A stretch of DNA of 64,000 bases, taken from positions 930,001 through 994,000 of the forward strand of contig NZ_JBNAGH010000001.1 of the NCBI RefSeq assembly GCF_049801095.1, read 5' to 3'. The translations under genes and the position numbers were made by a program. Numbering within the stretch: the first letter of the stretch is position 1; every line of letters starts with the position of its first letter. Shown in pieces: positions 35,476-43,463 of this stretch. The notes under the pieces are model-generated. The model did no database searches. It was not told where the DNA came from and saw nothing but the letters and a program-made list of their open reading frames with translations. Source of the stretch: Dinoroseobacter sp049801095 (GTDB lineage Bacteria; Pseudomonadota; Alphaproteobacteria; Rhodobacterales; Rhodobacteraceae).

Positions 35476-36357
35476 TCAGGCGAAGAATTGGCGAACCTCG
35501 GAGGTCTGGTTCATCAGGCTCTTGCGCATCTTGCCAAAGGCGGCGGCTTCGAGTTGGCGCACGCGCTCCTTCGACAAGCCCAGCTCTTGGCCAAGGCTTT
35601 CCAGAGTGCGGGCCTGGTCGCGCAGCTTGCGCTCGCGGACAATGAAGCGCTCGCGCTCATTCAACGCATCCATGGCGGTGACGAGCCAGCCGCGCAGGGC
35701 CTCGATATCGTGATCCTGCTCAACGGTTTCCGCCGCTTGCGCGCTGGTATCCTCGAGCGTGTCGATCCACTCGCGGCCTTCATCCTCGGTGGACTGGGTG
35801 GCGTTCAGGGAGTAATCGGAACCCGCGAGGCGACCTTCCATCATCTCCACATCGTGGAGCGGCACGCCCACCTCTGTCGCGATCATCTGGCGCAGCTGGT
35901 GTTTGTCGAGGCGCTCACCGGTCGCTGCGGCCTCCCGCTCAAGACGGGCCTGAACCCGGCGCATGTTGAAAAAGAGCGACTTCTGGGAGGAGGTGGAGCC
36001 GGTACGCACCATGGACCAGTTGCGCATCACATAGTCCTGGATGGAGGCCTTGATCCACCAGACCGCATAGGTCGAAAAGCGCACGCCGCGATCCGGGTCG
36101 AACTTGTCGGCGGCCTTCATGAGGCCAAGTCCGGCTTCCTGGATCAGGTCGTTCATGGGCGCGCCGTAGCGCTTGAACTTCGCCGCCATGGAGATCGCGA
36201 GGCGCATATAGGCGGTGATCAGGCGATGCAGCGCCTCCTCATCCCGCTCATCGCGCCATGCATAGGCCAGCTTGAGTTCGGTTTCCGCGTCGAGCAGCTC
36301 CGCTTGCATCGCACGCCGTGACAGGCTCATCTCACCCGAGTATCCGTCTAGTGCCAT
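35476..36357 (-). CDS. rpoH: RNA polymerase sigma-32-type factor (RpoH-II-like)
   Basis: A 293-aa alternative sigma factor. Region 2 has LITAYMRLAISMAAKFKRYG and FSTYAVWWIKASIQDYVMRNWSMVR. The RpoH box is QKSLFFNMRR. Region 4 has ALNERERFIVRERKL and LGQELGLSKERVRQLEAAAF. As I recall the family, the sequence is closer to the rhodobacterial RpoH-II group (oxidative and singlet-oxygen response) than to heat-shock RpoH-I; this needs a tree. The ATG at 36357 begins MALDGYSGE. It faces cobU divergently, and a TGATCC element is about 75 nt upstream. Confidence 0.92.
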   Translation of the reverse strand: MALDGYSGEMSLSRRAMQAELLDAETELKLAYAWRDERDEEALHRLITAYMRLAISMAAKFKRYGAPMNDLIQEAGLGLMKAADKFDPDRGVRFSTYAVWWIKASIQDYVMRNWSMVRTGSTSSQKSLFFNMRRVQARLEREAAATGERLDKHQLRQMIATEVGVPLHDVEMMEGRLAGSDYSLNATQSTEDEGREWIDTLEDTSAQAAETVEQDHDIEALRGWLVTAMDALNERERFIVRERKLRDQARTLESLGQELGLSKERVRQLEAAAFGKMRKSLMNQTSEVRQFFA

Positions 36358-36410
36358 ATCAACCCCCTGCTGGACGTGTTGCGTCCCCTGTTATCGCTTG
36401 GCATAGGAGG

Positions 36411-36436
36411 TACGCGCGCCGCGCAAAGCTGGATCA
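36411..36436 (-). promoter_or_regulatory. Possible ECF (RpoE-type) promoter of rpoH
   Basis: TGATCC (minus strand, 36436-36431) resembles the -35 element of rhodobacterial RpoE promoters. The corresponding -10 is weak: TAC starts 18 nt downstream. RpoE control of rpoH-II is established in Rhodobacter; for this genome it is inference. Confidence 0.4.
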
Positions 36437-36471
36437 CTGAAAATGAAGATATTTTCCAAAAGGAGCGAGAC

Positions 36472-36999
36472 TTGCGCAGCGAACTGCCTCGGCTGACCCT
36501 CGTTCTCGGCGGCGCGGCATCGGGAAAATCCGCGTTTGCAGAAGGGGTTGTCTCGAAAATAGGGCGACCGCGGGTCTATATCGCCACCGCCATGGCGTTT
36601 GACGAAGAAATGTCAAAAAAAATTGCGGAGCACCGGGAAAATCGTGGTCCGGACTGGCGCACGATTGAGGCGCCACGGGACCTGACGGCGGCATTTGCCG
36701 AGGTTGAGGCCAGTGATGTGGTGCTTCTGGACTGCGCGACCTTGTGGCTGAGCAATGTGATGCTGGCCGATGAGGAGCCGGAATTGGCCTTCGAGGATCT
36801 CTTCGACGCGCTGGAAAACTGCGCGGCCCCGGTGGTGTTGGTCAGCAATGAGACCGGGATGGGCGTCGTTCCTGAGCACAAGCTGGGCCGCGCGTTCCGC
36901 AATGCCCAAGGGCGGTTGAACCAGCGGCTCGCGGCGCGGGCGGACTGTGTCGTAATGGTGGCGGCGGGCCTACCGATGTTTCTCAAGGGCAGCGCGTGA
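36472..36999 (+). CDS. cobU: Adenosylcobinamide kinase / adenosylcobinamide-phosphate guanylyltransferase
   Basis: A 175-aa bifunctional enzyme of cobalamin nucleotide-loop assembly. The P-loop is VLGGAASGKSAFAE (about 10-23), followed by YIATAMAFDEEM, the HRENRGPDWRTIE segment and NETGMGVVPEHKLGRAFRN...GRLNQRLA, all diagnostic. Start: a TTG at 36472 preceded by AGGAG at 6-nt spacing (LRSELPRL...); longer upstream frames lack a ribosome-binding site and homology. It overlaps the phosphatase gene by 4 nt (GTGA). No other cobalamin gene is nearby. Confidence 0.93.
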   Translation: MRSELPRLTLVLGGAASGKSAFAEGVVSKIGRPRVYIATAMAFDEEMSKKIAEHRENRGPDWRTIEAPRDLTAAFAEVEASDVVLLDCATLWLSNVMLADEEPELAFEDLFDALENCAAPVVLVSNETGMGVVPEHKLGRAFRNAQGRLNQRLAARADCVVMVAAGLPMFLKGSA

Positions 37000-37568
37000 C
37001 CCGAGACTGGTACTGGGTGCGTCATGGCCCGACCCATGCCAAGGGCATGGTCGGTTGGACCGACCTGCCCGCAGATCTGAGCGAGGCCGCGGCCATTGCG
37101 CGGATCGACCGCGCATTGCCGCGCGAGGCCACCTGCGTGTCCTCGGATCTCAGCCGCGCCGTGGCAACAGCCGATGCGGTGGCACCCGGGCGGCACCGAT
37201 TGCCCCATGCCCCTGCCCTGCGGGAGATGCATTTCGGCGATTGGGAGATGCGCAATTTCGCCGAGGTCGAAGCCGAGGAGCCCGAGCGCATCTTCGCCTT
37301 TTGGGATCAGCCCGGCGACAACGCGCCGCCCAACGGAGAGAGCTGGAACGCCCTGCGCGCCCGCGTCGACGGGTGGGTGAGTGCCTTTGACGGCCCTGGC
37401 CCCGTGATCGCGGTCGCCCATTTCGGGGTGATCCTGACCCAGGTTCAGCGCGCCCTCGACATCCCCGCGCGCGAGACTTTCGCCCAGAAAATCGACAACC
37501 TCTCGGTCACCCATCTGCGCCAGACCGGGGCGCGATGGGAGGCCCTCGCGATCAACATCCGGCCTTGA
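36996..37568 (+). CDS. Histidine phosphatase family protein (CobC/phosphoglycerate-mutase-like)
   Basis: A 190-aa enzyme with the RHG catalytic motif in YWVRHGPTHAKG (about 5-16), SSDLSRAVATAD, the second Arg/Glu region EMHFGDWEMRNFAEVE, and the catalytic His in VIAVAHFGVIL. The GTG start overlaps the cobU stop. Operonic linkage to cobU suggests the alpha-ribazole phosphatase role (cobC), but generic phosphatases of this fold are indistinguishable by eye. Confidence 0.85.
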   Translation: MTRDWYWVRHGPTHAKGMVGWTDLPADLSEAAAIARIDRALPREATCVSSDLSRAVATADAVAPGRHRLPHAPALREMHFGDWEMRNFAEVEAEEPERIFAFWDQPGDNAPPNGESWNALRARVDGWVSAFDGPGPVIAVAHFGVILTQVQRALDIPARETFAQKIDNLSVTHLRQTGARWEALAINIRP

Positions 37569-37612
37569 CCCTGCCCGGATGCATCGGGCCCACTCGGAGC
37601 GGAGGAGAGCCC

Positions 37613-38611
37613 ATGCAGAATACCCAAGTCCTTTTGGCGCGCCGTCCCGTGGGCGTCCCCGCGCCCTCTCATTTCGAGATCGCCGAGACCCCGGTGCCCG
37701 AGATCGGTCCGGGTCAGGTTCTGGTGCGCACGACCCACTGGTCCGTGGATCCGGCCATGCGGGGCTGGGCCAATGACGTGCCGAACTATTCGCCGCCCGT
37801 GCCCCTTGGCACGCCCATGCGCGCCTTTGCCGTGGGCGATGTCATCGCCTCGCGTCACCCGAACTACGCCGAGGGCGATGTGGTCGAGGGCTTGCTCGGC
37901 TGGCAGACCCACGCGCTGGTCGAAGGGGACCTGATCGCGCGGAAAGTCACCGAGACCGATCTGCCTCGGAGCTATGCGCTGGGGATCCTTGGGCTGAACG
38001 GGACCACCGCCTATTTCGGCTTGCTCGAAAGTTGCGGCGTCACAGAGGGGGACACCGTGGTTGTGTCCACCGCGGCGGGCGCGGTCGGATCGGCGGTCGG
38101 GCAGATCGCCAAGCTCAGGGGCTGCCGCACCGTGGGGATCGCGGGTGGGCCGGAGAAGGTCGCGCAATGCCTGTCCGAGTTCCAGTATGACGCGGCCATC
38201 GACTACAAGTCCGAGGATGTGGAGGCCGCCCTCGCGCGCCACTGCCCCGGTGGGGTGGATTGCTACTTCGACAACACCTGCGGGCCGATCTCGGACGCGG
38301 TGATGGGCCGTCTGGCCCAGGGCGCGCGGATCACGATCTGCGGCACGGCGGCGGTGACGGAGTGGGATCCGGTCCCCATGGGGCCGCGGGTGCATCGCCA
38401 GTTGTTGGTGGCGCGGGCCCGGATGCAGGGGTTCCTGATTTTCGACTACAAGGACCGGCTGGCGGAGGCGCGGTCGGCGCTGGCCGATTGGCTCCGCGCC
38501 GGGCAGCTGACCACGCGCGAGCATATCCTGGACGGGCCGGAGCATGCGCCCGGCGCGATCGAAATGCTCTATCGCGGCGAGAATCGGGGCAAGCTAATCA
38601 TCGCTGTGTGA
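37613..38611 (+). CDS. NADP-dependent oxidoreductase (zinc-free MDR, prostaglandin-reductase-like)
   Basis: A 332-aa medium-chain reductase without zinc ligands. VDPAMRGWANDVPNYSPPV is the substrate-side motif of the leukotriene B4 dehydrogenase/YncB group, GILGLNGTTAYFGLLE follows, and VVVSTAAGAVGSAVGQIAKLRG binds NADP. It probably reduces alpha,beta-unsaturated carbonyls. GGAGGAG is 7-8 nt before the ATG at 37613. A clear terminator follows the gene. Confidence 0.9.
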   Translation: MQNTQVLLARRPVGVPAPSHFEIAETPVPEIGPGQVLVRTTHWSVDPAMRGWANDVPNYSPPVPLGTPMRAFAVGDVIASRHPNYAEGDVVEGLLGWQTHALVEGDLIARKVTETDLPRSYALGILGLNGTTAYFGLLESCGVTEGDTVVVSTAAGAVGSAVGQIAKLRGCRTVGIAGGPEKVAQCLSEFQYDAAIDYKSEDVEAALARHCPGGVDCYFDNTCGPISDAVMGRLAQGARITICGTAAVTEWDPVPMGPRVHRQLLVARARMQGFLIFDYKDRLAEARSALADWLRAGQLTTREHILDGPEHAPGAIEMLYRGENRGKLIIAV

Positions 38612-38636
38612 CGGCCGGGGGACGATCCTGGGCATT

Positions 38637-38659
38637 CATCACGTTTCGTGATGCTTTTT
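38637..38659 (+). terminator. Rho-independent terminator
   Basis: Perfect 7-bp stem CATCACG/CGTGATG with a TTT loop, then CTTTTT, 25 bp after the oxidoreductase stop and 50 bp before the GST gene. Confidence 0.8.
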
Positions 38660-38709
38660 GTCACGAGATACCGTTTCTCAGATCTGTCAGCCCACGCTAA
38701 ACCCGCGGC

Positions 38710-39396
38710 ATGACTTACGAACTCCTCATCGCCGACCGCTCCTATTCCAGCTGGTCCTTGCGCGGCTGGCTCTGCCTCGCCGCCTTCGACCTGCCCCACC
38801 GCCTGATCGAGACCCGGATGTACGACCCGGGGTTCCGCAAGGACCTCGCGGCCTTTGCGCCCGAACTCACCGGCGCTGCGACACCGCGCACGGTGCCGCT
38901 TCTGCGTCTGCCCGAAGGCGGGATCCTGAGCGACAGCCTCGCCATCGCCGAAACCCTCGCCGAACGGCATCCCGAGGCCGGTCTCTGGCCCAGCGATCCT
39001 GTGGCGCGCGCCCAGGCCCGCAGCCTCGTGGCCGAGATGCATAGCGGTTTCACCGCCCTGCGCGAAGCCTGCCCCATGAATATGCGCGTCGCCTATCGCG
39101 ACGTGCCCGTCTCCGACGCCGTACGCGCCGATCTCGACCGGCTCGAGGCGCTCTGGGCGGCCTGCCCTGGCAACGGGCCTTGGCTTTTTGACGGTTATTC
39201 ACTGGCGGATGCGTTCTTTGCGCCCGTGGCCATGCGGATCGCGGGCTATGGCCTGTCGGTCGGGCCCAGGGCGCAGGCCTATGTGGCCGCGCATCTGGCC
39301 CATGGGCCGCTGCGGGATTGGCGCGAAAAGGGCCTCGCCCAAGCTGAGCAGAGCACCTATCTGCGGGATTTTGAGACCGTGGACTGGCCGGGCTGA
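38710..39396 (+). CDS. Glutathione S-transferase family protein
   Basis: A 228-aa protein with an N-terminal thioredoxin-like domain (YELLIADRSYSSWSLRGWLCL, TVPLLRLPEGGILSDSLAIAETLAE with the glutathione-binding cis-Pro and Ser-Asp region) and a C-terminal helical domain (PWLFDGYSLADAFFAPVAMRI). The Ser-rich N-terminal motif resembles the zeta/beta-like bacterial GSTs. The substrate is unknown. It is convergent with the GntR gene, 4 bp away. Confidence 0.9.
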   Translation: MTYELLIADRSYSSWSLRGWLCLAAFDLPHRLIETRMYDPGFRKDLAAFAPELTGAATPRTVPLLRLPEGGILSDSLAIAETLAERHPEAGLWPSDPVARAQARSLVAEMHSGFTALREACPMNMRVAYRDVPVSDAVRADLDRLEALWAACPGNGPWLFDGYSLADAFFAPVAMRIAGYGLSVGPRAQAYVAAHLAHGPLRDWREKGLAQAEQSTYLRDFETVDWPG

Positions 39397-39400
39397 GCCC

Positions 39401-40069
39401 CTACTGGGCCAGCAGTTTCAGGCCCTGGGTCACATCCATCCGCACCGAAAGGCGCAGGCCGGGTTCATCCCCGGCCTTCAGCGCGGCGATGATCAGCTTG
39501 TGAAAATGGGGCGCTTCGGTGCGCCGCAACCGGCCATAGAGCTTGCGCATGGTCGGGCCGAGCTGCAGCCAGACGGTTTCCGCCATGGCGAGGATCGCCG
39601 GCGCCTGGGCACGCAGATAGAGCGTGCGGTGAAACTCCAGATTGGTGCGCAGATAGCCCACCGCATCCTCGCGGGCGATGGCCTGAGCGATGCTGGTCTG
39701 GATCATCTCAAGCCGTTCGATCAGCGCGATATGGGCCCGGGGCATGGCGCGCGCCGCGAGCTCCGGCTCCAGCAGGGAGCGTAGGGCCGCAAGCTCCTCG
39801 ATCCGTTCATTGGACAGCTCCGGCGTCGAGACGCGGCCCGAGGCCGTCAGGGTCAGTGCGCCCTCGGCAGCCAGACGGCGGACCGCCTCGCGCGCGGGCG
39901 TCATGGAAGCGCTGTATTCCTTGCCGATCCCCCGCAGGGTCAGGGCCGTGCCCGGCTCAAGCTCGCCATGCATGATACGCGTGCGCAGGGACCGGTAGAC
40001 CCGGTCATGCACATGGGGGGCGGCCGGGGCCGGATCGTTCGGGCGCGGGGTCAGTAGCATGGCGCGCAT
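39401..40069 (-). CDS. GntR family transcriptional regulator (FCD type)
   Basis: About 222 aa. The winged-helix DNA-binding domain is at about 20-80 (VYRSLRTRIMHGELEPGTALTL, MTPAREAVRRLAAEGALT), followed by an all-helical FCD ligand domain (LRSLLEPELAARAM, LEFHRTLYLRAQAP). FCD regulators respond to carboxylates or amino acids. Start: the ATG at 40069 or 40060 (MLLTPRPN) are both possible. The target is not evident; the neighbours GST and YgjP-like protease show no matching operator. Confidence 0.85.
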   Translation of the reverse strand: MRAMLLTPRPNDPAPAAPHVHDRVYRSLRTRIMHGELEPGTALTLRGIGKEYSASMTPAREAVRRLAAEGALTLTASGRVSTPELSNERIEELAALRSLLEPELAARAMPRAHIALIERLEMIQTSIAQAIAREDAVGYLRTNLEFHRTLYLRAQAPAILAMAETVWLQLGPTMRKLYGRLRRTEAPHFHKLIIAALKAGDEPGLRLSVRMDVTQGLKLLAQ

Positions 40070-40092
40070 CAGACCTGCGGGCCCGGCCTGCG

Positions 40093-40785
40093 TCAATCCT
40101 TGAACCGGTAGCGATGAAGCCCCGCGCCTTCCTGCCGCAGCCACGCGCGGTGGCGCGCATAATCCGGGCAGATATCCGCCACCACCCGCCAATAGGCCGG
40201 GGAATGGTTCATCTCGACCAGATGGGCGACCTCATGGGCGGCGACATAGTCGAGCACTTCGGGCGGGGCCATGATCAGCCGCCAGGAATACATCAGCCGC
40301 CCCGCCGAGCTGCATGACCCCCAGCGCGAGCGCGTGTCTTTGAGCGTGATACCCGAGACCTGCCGCCCGACCTGCGCCGCGTAGTCGAGGCTCGCCTCCG
40401 TCAACCGCTCCCGCGCTTCGGCCTTCAACAGCCCCGCGACATAGGCGCCCGGGGCGGCGACCCGTTCGGGCACCTCGATGAAATCGCCTACCAGTCCGCC
40501 GCGCCGTGCCTCGGTCCGCACGAGCCGCGCAGGCCGCCCCTCGACCGGGATGCGATCGCCGATCTCGACGCTCTGGGCGGTCACAAGCTGCGCCACCTGA
40601 TCGCGCACCCAACGCTCCTTTTCACGCAGGAAGGCCAGTGCCTCGCGCTCGGTCCCGCGGCTCGGCACGGTCAGCGTCACACGCCCGTCCAGCCGCGACA
40701 CCCGCAGCCCGTATCGCTTGGCCCGACCGGAGCGCCGCAGCGTCACCCGGATCGGCGGATCCCCTTGAAGTTCGACGTCGCGCAT
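40093..40785 (-). CDS. YgjP-like (DUF45) metallopeptidase
   Basis: A 230-aa protein of the SprT/YgjP (M48-like) zinc peptidase family. LKDTRSRWGSCSSAGRLMYSW is the family signature before the zinc site HEVAHLVEMNHSPAYW (about 182-197). The N-terminal half is beta-rich and basic. The ATG at 40785 (MRDVELQG) follows GGGGAG. The physiological substrate is unknown. Confidence 0.88.
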   Translation of the reverse strand: MRDVELQGDPPIRVTLRRSGRAKRYGLRVSRLDGRVTLTVPSRGTEREALAFLREKERWVRDQVAQLVTAQSVEIGDRIPVEGRPARLVRTEARRGGLVGDFIEVPERVAAPGAYVAGLLKAEARERLTEASLDYAAQVGRQVSGITLKDTRSRWGSCSSAGRLMYSWRLIMAPPEVLDYVAAHEVAHLVEMNHSPAYWRVVADICPDYARHRAWLRQEGAGLHRYRFKD

Positions 40786-40888
40786 AGGCTCCCCATGGTG
40801 CAGACCTTGCAAAAGCCTTTGACACGCCCACCTGCTTGTGGCAACCGACCCCGATCCGATCCAGCAGACGCTGCAAAGAGGAACCTCA

Positions 40889-41221
40889 ATGCCCAAGGAA
40901 GACTGGGGCGTAAAACGCCTGTGCCCGACCACCGGTAAACGTTTTTACGACCTGAACCGCACGCCCATCATCAGCCCCTATACCGGGGAAGAGGTCGTGT
41001 TGGAGACCGGCCGCAAATCGTCCGTATCCCTGACCCGCGACAAGAAGGCCGCGCCTGCGGATATGAAAGAAGATGTGACTGACGCGGAAGACGTGGTGCT
41101 CGACGATGACGACGACGCCGATGTCGATCTGGCCGATGATGTGCTCGATGACGACGATGACGACGACACCGTCGCCCTCGACGATCTGAAGGATGTCGCA
41201 TCCGAGGATGACGACTCCTGA
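40889..41221 (+). CDS. FYDLN acid domain protein (TIGR02300 family)
   Basis: A 110-aa protein, characteristic of alphaproteobacteria. The conserved head is WGVKRLCPTTGKRFYDLNR (about 6-24) with TPIISPYTGE. The second half is an extremely acidic Asp-rich tail (runs of five to seven Asp at about 70-95). The function is unknown. AAAGAGG precedes the ATG at 40889; the upstream in-frame ATG is not needed. It lies 94 bp before tRNA-Ala. Confidence 0.9.
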   Translation: MPKEDWGVKRLCPTTGKRFYDLNRTPIISPYTGEEVVLETGRKSSVSLTRDKKAAPADMKEDVTDAEDVVLDDDDDADVDLADDVLDDDDDDDTVALDDLKDVASEDDDS

Positions 41222-41252
41222 AAAAGGCGCGCAAAGAGCGCAAGAATCCCTC

Positions 41253-41281
41253 TTGCACTCCCCGCGCGGCTTACATAAACA
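41253..41281 (+). promoter_or_regulatory. Probable tRNA-Ala promoter
   Basis: TTGCAC, a 17-bp GC-rich spacer, then TAAACA, about 35 bp upstream of the mature tRNA 5' end. The -10 is weak, but the GC-rich spacer pattern fits stable-RNA promoters of this group. Confidence 0.4.
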
Positions 41282-41315
41282 ACGCCAGCGGACGCGGAAG
41301 CGACCGCTCAGGTTT

Positions 41316-41391
41316 GGGGCCTTAGCTCAGCTGGGAGAGCGCCTGCATGGCATGCAGGAGGTCAGCGGTTCGATCCCGCTAGGCTCCACCA
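41316..41391 (+). tRNA. tRNA-Ala (anticodon GGC)
   Basis: A 76-nt cloverleaf. The acceptor GGGGCCT pairs with AGGCTCC (one G-U), the D arm contains AGCTCAGCTGGGAGAGC, the anticodon stem CCTGC/GCAGG encloses loop ATGGCAT (anticodon GGC), the T arm is AGCGGTTCGATCCCGCT, and the 3' ACCA is encoded. Confidence 0.97.
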
Positions 41392-41460
41392 AATCCTCCT
41401 TACGATGATCGGTTCGATGCGCTTGGCGCGCCCGTTGCCCTGCCTGCCCGGCACACCCGG

Positions 41461-41838
41461 TCACGTCACCAGAACCACCACAGCCGCCATCGCCAGCAAG
41501 ACCGATTCCACCGGCCCCCAGAGCATCCGTTCGGGTTTTGACGGCGTGATCCAGTTCACCAGCGTGACCAAGACCTGCACGCCCAGCGCGACCCACCCGG
41601 TCCAGCGTGGCCAATTGGGCCAGATCCCCGCGGCCGAGAGGATCGAGCAGGCCATGGCCGCGAGGATGAAGATCGACGCAAACGCCGCCACCCGTCCGGA
41701 GAGCGGCAAGGCCCCCTGATGCTTGCCCCCTTGGGTGATCCGACCCCAGGGTGCTCCGGCAATCAGGGCGATCTGAAACCCCACGACACCGAGACAGGCG
41801 ATCGCGTATCCGACTGCGAGACTTGTGGTCAGGCTCAT
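41461..41838 (-). CDS. Four-helix membrane protein, unknown function
   Basis: A 125-aa protein with four hydrophobic segments (LAVGYAIACLGVVGFQIALIAG; VAAFASIFILAAMACSILSAA; WTGWVALGVQVLVTLVNWI; VESVLLAMAAVVVLVT) and a Trp-Pro-rich turn (GIWPNWPRW). GAGGA lies upstream of the ATG at 41838. No family was recognised with confidence. It stands alone, convergent with the tRNA gene. Confidence 0.75.
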   Translation of the reverse strand: MSLTTSLAVGYAIACLGVVGFQIALIAGAPWGRITQGGKHQGALPLSGRVAAFASIFILAAMACSILSAAGIWPNWPRWTGWVALGVQVLVTLVNWITPSKPERMLWGPVESVLLAMAAVVVLVT

Positions 41839-42063
41839 GAGTTATCCTCGAACATCGCGTCGTGGCGGACACCACGCACAGCCGAGCGTGGCACGCCAAG
41901 TCCCGCTTGACGACTACGAAAGCCCCGTCTCCCAAAGACCACGCGCAGAAAACACCCCGGCCAGCCCCCTGCCCAGCCCGCGCGCCGAGCCGCCAGCGGG
42001 CCACGCCCCAAGGCAAGGCCACTTGCCGTTGACCCGCCCGGGGGCACGGGGCACAACCGGCCC

Positions 42064-42579
42064 ATGATCACCCGCACCCACCAGAAAGGCGATGCCGACT
42101 CAGTCGCGCTCTATTCCGACTGCGAGCGATATCGCTACGCCCTGACCCGCATTTGGGCGCCGGAGGGCGGTCGGATCCTCTTTGTCATGCTCAACCCCTC
42201 CACCGCCACGGAGGTGCAGAACGACCCCACGGTGGAGCGCTGCGAACGTCGCGCCCGGGCGCTCGGCTATGGCGGGTTCCGGGTCTGCAACATCTTTGCC
42301 TGGCGCGACACGGATCCCAAGGCCATGCGCGCGGCTGCCGATCCGGTCGGGCCCGCCAATGATGCCGCGATCCTGGAAGGCGCCGCCTGGGCGGAAACCG
42401 TGCTCTGTGCCTGGGGCACTCATGGCGCCCATCTGGACCGCGGACCGGCCGTCGCGCGGCTCTTGCGCGAGACGGACCGCCCGCTCACCCATCTGGGGCT
42501 GAGCAAGGCCGGGCACCCGAAGCACCCTCTCTACATCGCCTATTCCGAACAACCTCGCCCCTGGGAGGCCCCCGCATGA
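42064..42579 (+). CDS. DUF1643 domain protein
   Basis: A 171-aa protein with YRYALTRIWAPEGGRILFVMLNPSTATEVQNDPTVERC-like family blocks (ILFVMLNPSTA, GYGGFRVCNIFAWRDTDP, VLCAWGTHG, HPKHPLYI). The fold is thought to be related to uracil-DNA-glycosylase-like domains, but no activity is established. Its stop overlaps the hydrolase ATG by 4 nt (ATGA), so the two are cotranslated. Confidence 0.85.
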   Translation: MITRTHQKGDADSVALYSDCERYRYALTRIWAPEGGRILFVMLNPSTATEVQNDPTVERCERRARALGYGGFRVCNIFAWRDTDPKAMRAAADPVGPANDAAILEGAAWAETVLCAWGTHGAHLDRGPAVARLLRETDRPLTHLGLSKAGHPKHPLYIAYSEQPRPWEAPA

Positions 42580-43463
42580 TCTCTGGCTTCACGCAGCGAT
42601 TCGTTGACACCAATGGCGTCCGCCTCTCCGTTCACGAAGCCGGAAGCGGTGTGCCGCTTGTCCTGCTCCATGGCTATCCGCAAAACCACGCCTGTTGGGG
42701 CAAGGTCGCGCCGGAACTCGCCAAGCGCTTTCGCGTGATCGTTCCGGACCTGCGCGGCTATGGCGAGAGCGACGCGCCCGAGGATGACACGGAGCACAGC
42801 GTCTATGCCAAGCGGACCATGGCGCTGGATATCATCGGGCTGCTCGACGCGCTCGGGATCGAGCGCGCCCATATCCTCGGCCATGATCGGGGCGGACGCG
42901 TGACCTACCGCCTCGCGCTGGATCATCCGGACCGGGTGATGCGCCTTGGTATCATCGAGATCGTGCCCACGGGTCCTTTCTGGGCCAGTTGGACCGCCGA
43001 GCTCGCCATGAAGGCCTATCACTGGACCTTCCTCGCGCAGCCCGCGCCCCTGCCCGAGCGGATGATCGGCGCGGATCCCGAGGCCTATATGGATTGGACC
43101 CTGCAGACATGGACGCTGGCGAAGTCGCTCGATGTGTTCGCCCCTGACGCGCTGGAAGGATACCGGGCTCAGGCGCGGGATCCGGCGCGGATCCATGCCA
43201 TGTGCGCCGATTACCGGGCAGGCGCGACCTATGACCGGGCGCTGGACGATGCGGACGCAGCGGCGGGGCGCAAGATCACGGCACCGCTGATGTTCCTTTG
43301 GGCCAAGGGGGGCTTTCCCGCGCAAACCGGCGACCCGGCGGGCCATTGGCGCGACTGGGCCGAGGATGTGCAGGACGCGTCCTGCACCTCGGGGCATTTC
43401 GCCATGGAAGAGGTCCCCGAGGCGGTGCTCGAGACGTTTTTGCCCTTCTTTTCCGAGACCTAA
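42576..43463 (+). CDS. Alpha/beta hydrolase, haloacetate-dehalogenase-like
   Basis: A 295-aa hydrolase resembling fluoroacetate dehalogenases. The Asp nucleophile is in GHDRGGRVTYRLALDHPDRV (D104, with R105 and R108 as carboxylate binders). H149-W150 (AYHWTFLAQPAPLPE) and Y213 (ADYRAG) match the fluoride or halide pocket, and H274 (SGHFAMEEVPE) is the base. The usual acid Asp in the LDI.PT block is Glu here (E128, IIEIVPT). It probably hydrolyses a short 2-halo acid or a similar ester; specificity is unproven. It is cotranslated with the DUF1643 gene and ends within the convergent membrane protein gene. Confidence 0.8.
   Translation: MISGFTQRFVDTNGVRLSVHEAGSGVPLVLLHGYPQNHACWGKVAPELAKRFRVIVPDLRGYGESDAPEDDTEHSVYAKRTMALDIIGLLDALGIERAHILGHDRGGRVTYRLALDHPDRVMRLGIIEIVPTGPFWASWTAELAMKAYHWTFLAQPAPLPERMIGADPEAYMDWTLQTWTLAKSLDVFAPDALEGYRAQARDPARIHAMCADYRAGATYDRALDDADAAAGRKITAPLMFLWAKGGFPAQTGDPAGHWRDWAEDVQDASCTSGHFAMEEVPEAVLETFLPFFSET

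Noticed and set aside
40970..41169. Minus-strand Ser/Arg-rich frames opposite the FYDLN protein
   Set aside because: They are the reverse complement of the Asp-codon-rich tail (GAC/GAT read as GTC/ATC or Ser/Arg codons) and are low complexity without support.
41366..41419. The 9-nt sequence CGGTTCGAT in the tRNA T arm repeated 40 bp downstream, as a possible att site
   Set aside because: Too short, with no integrase and only ordinary genes nearby.
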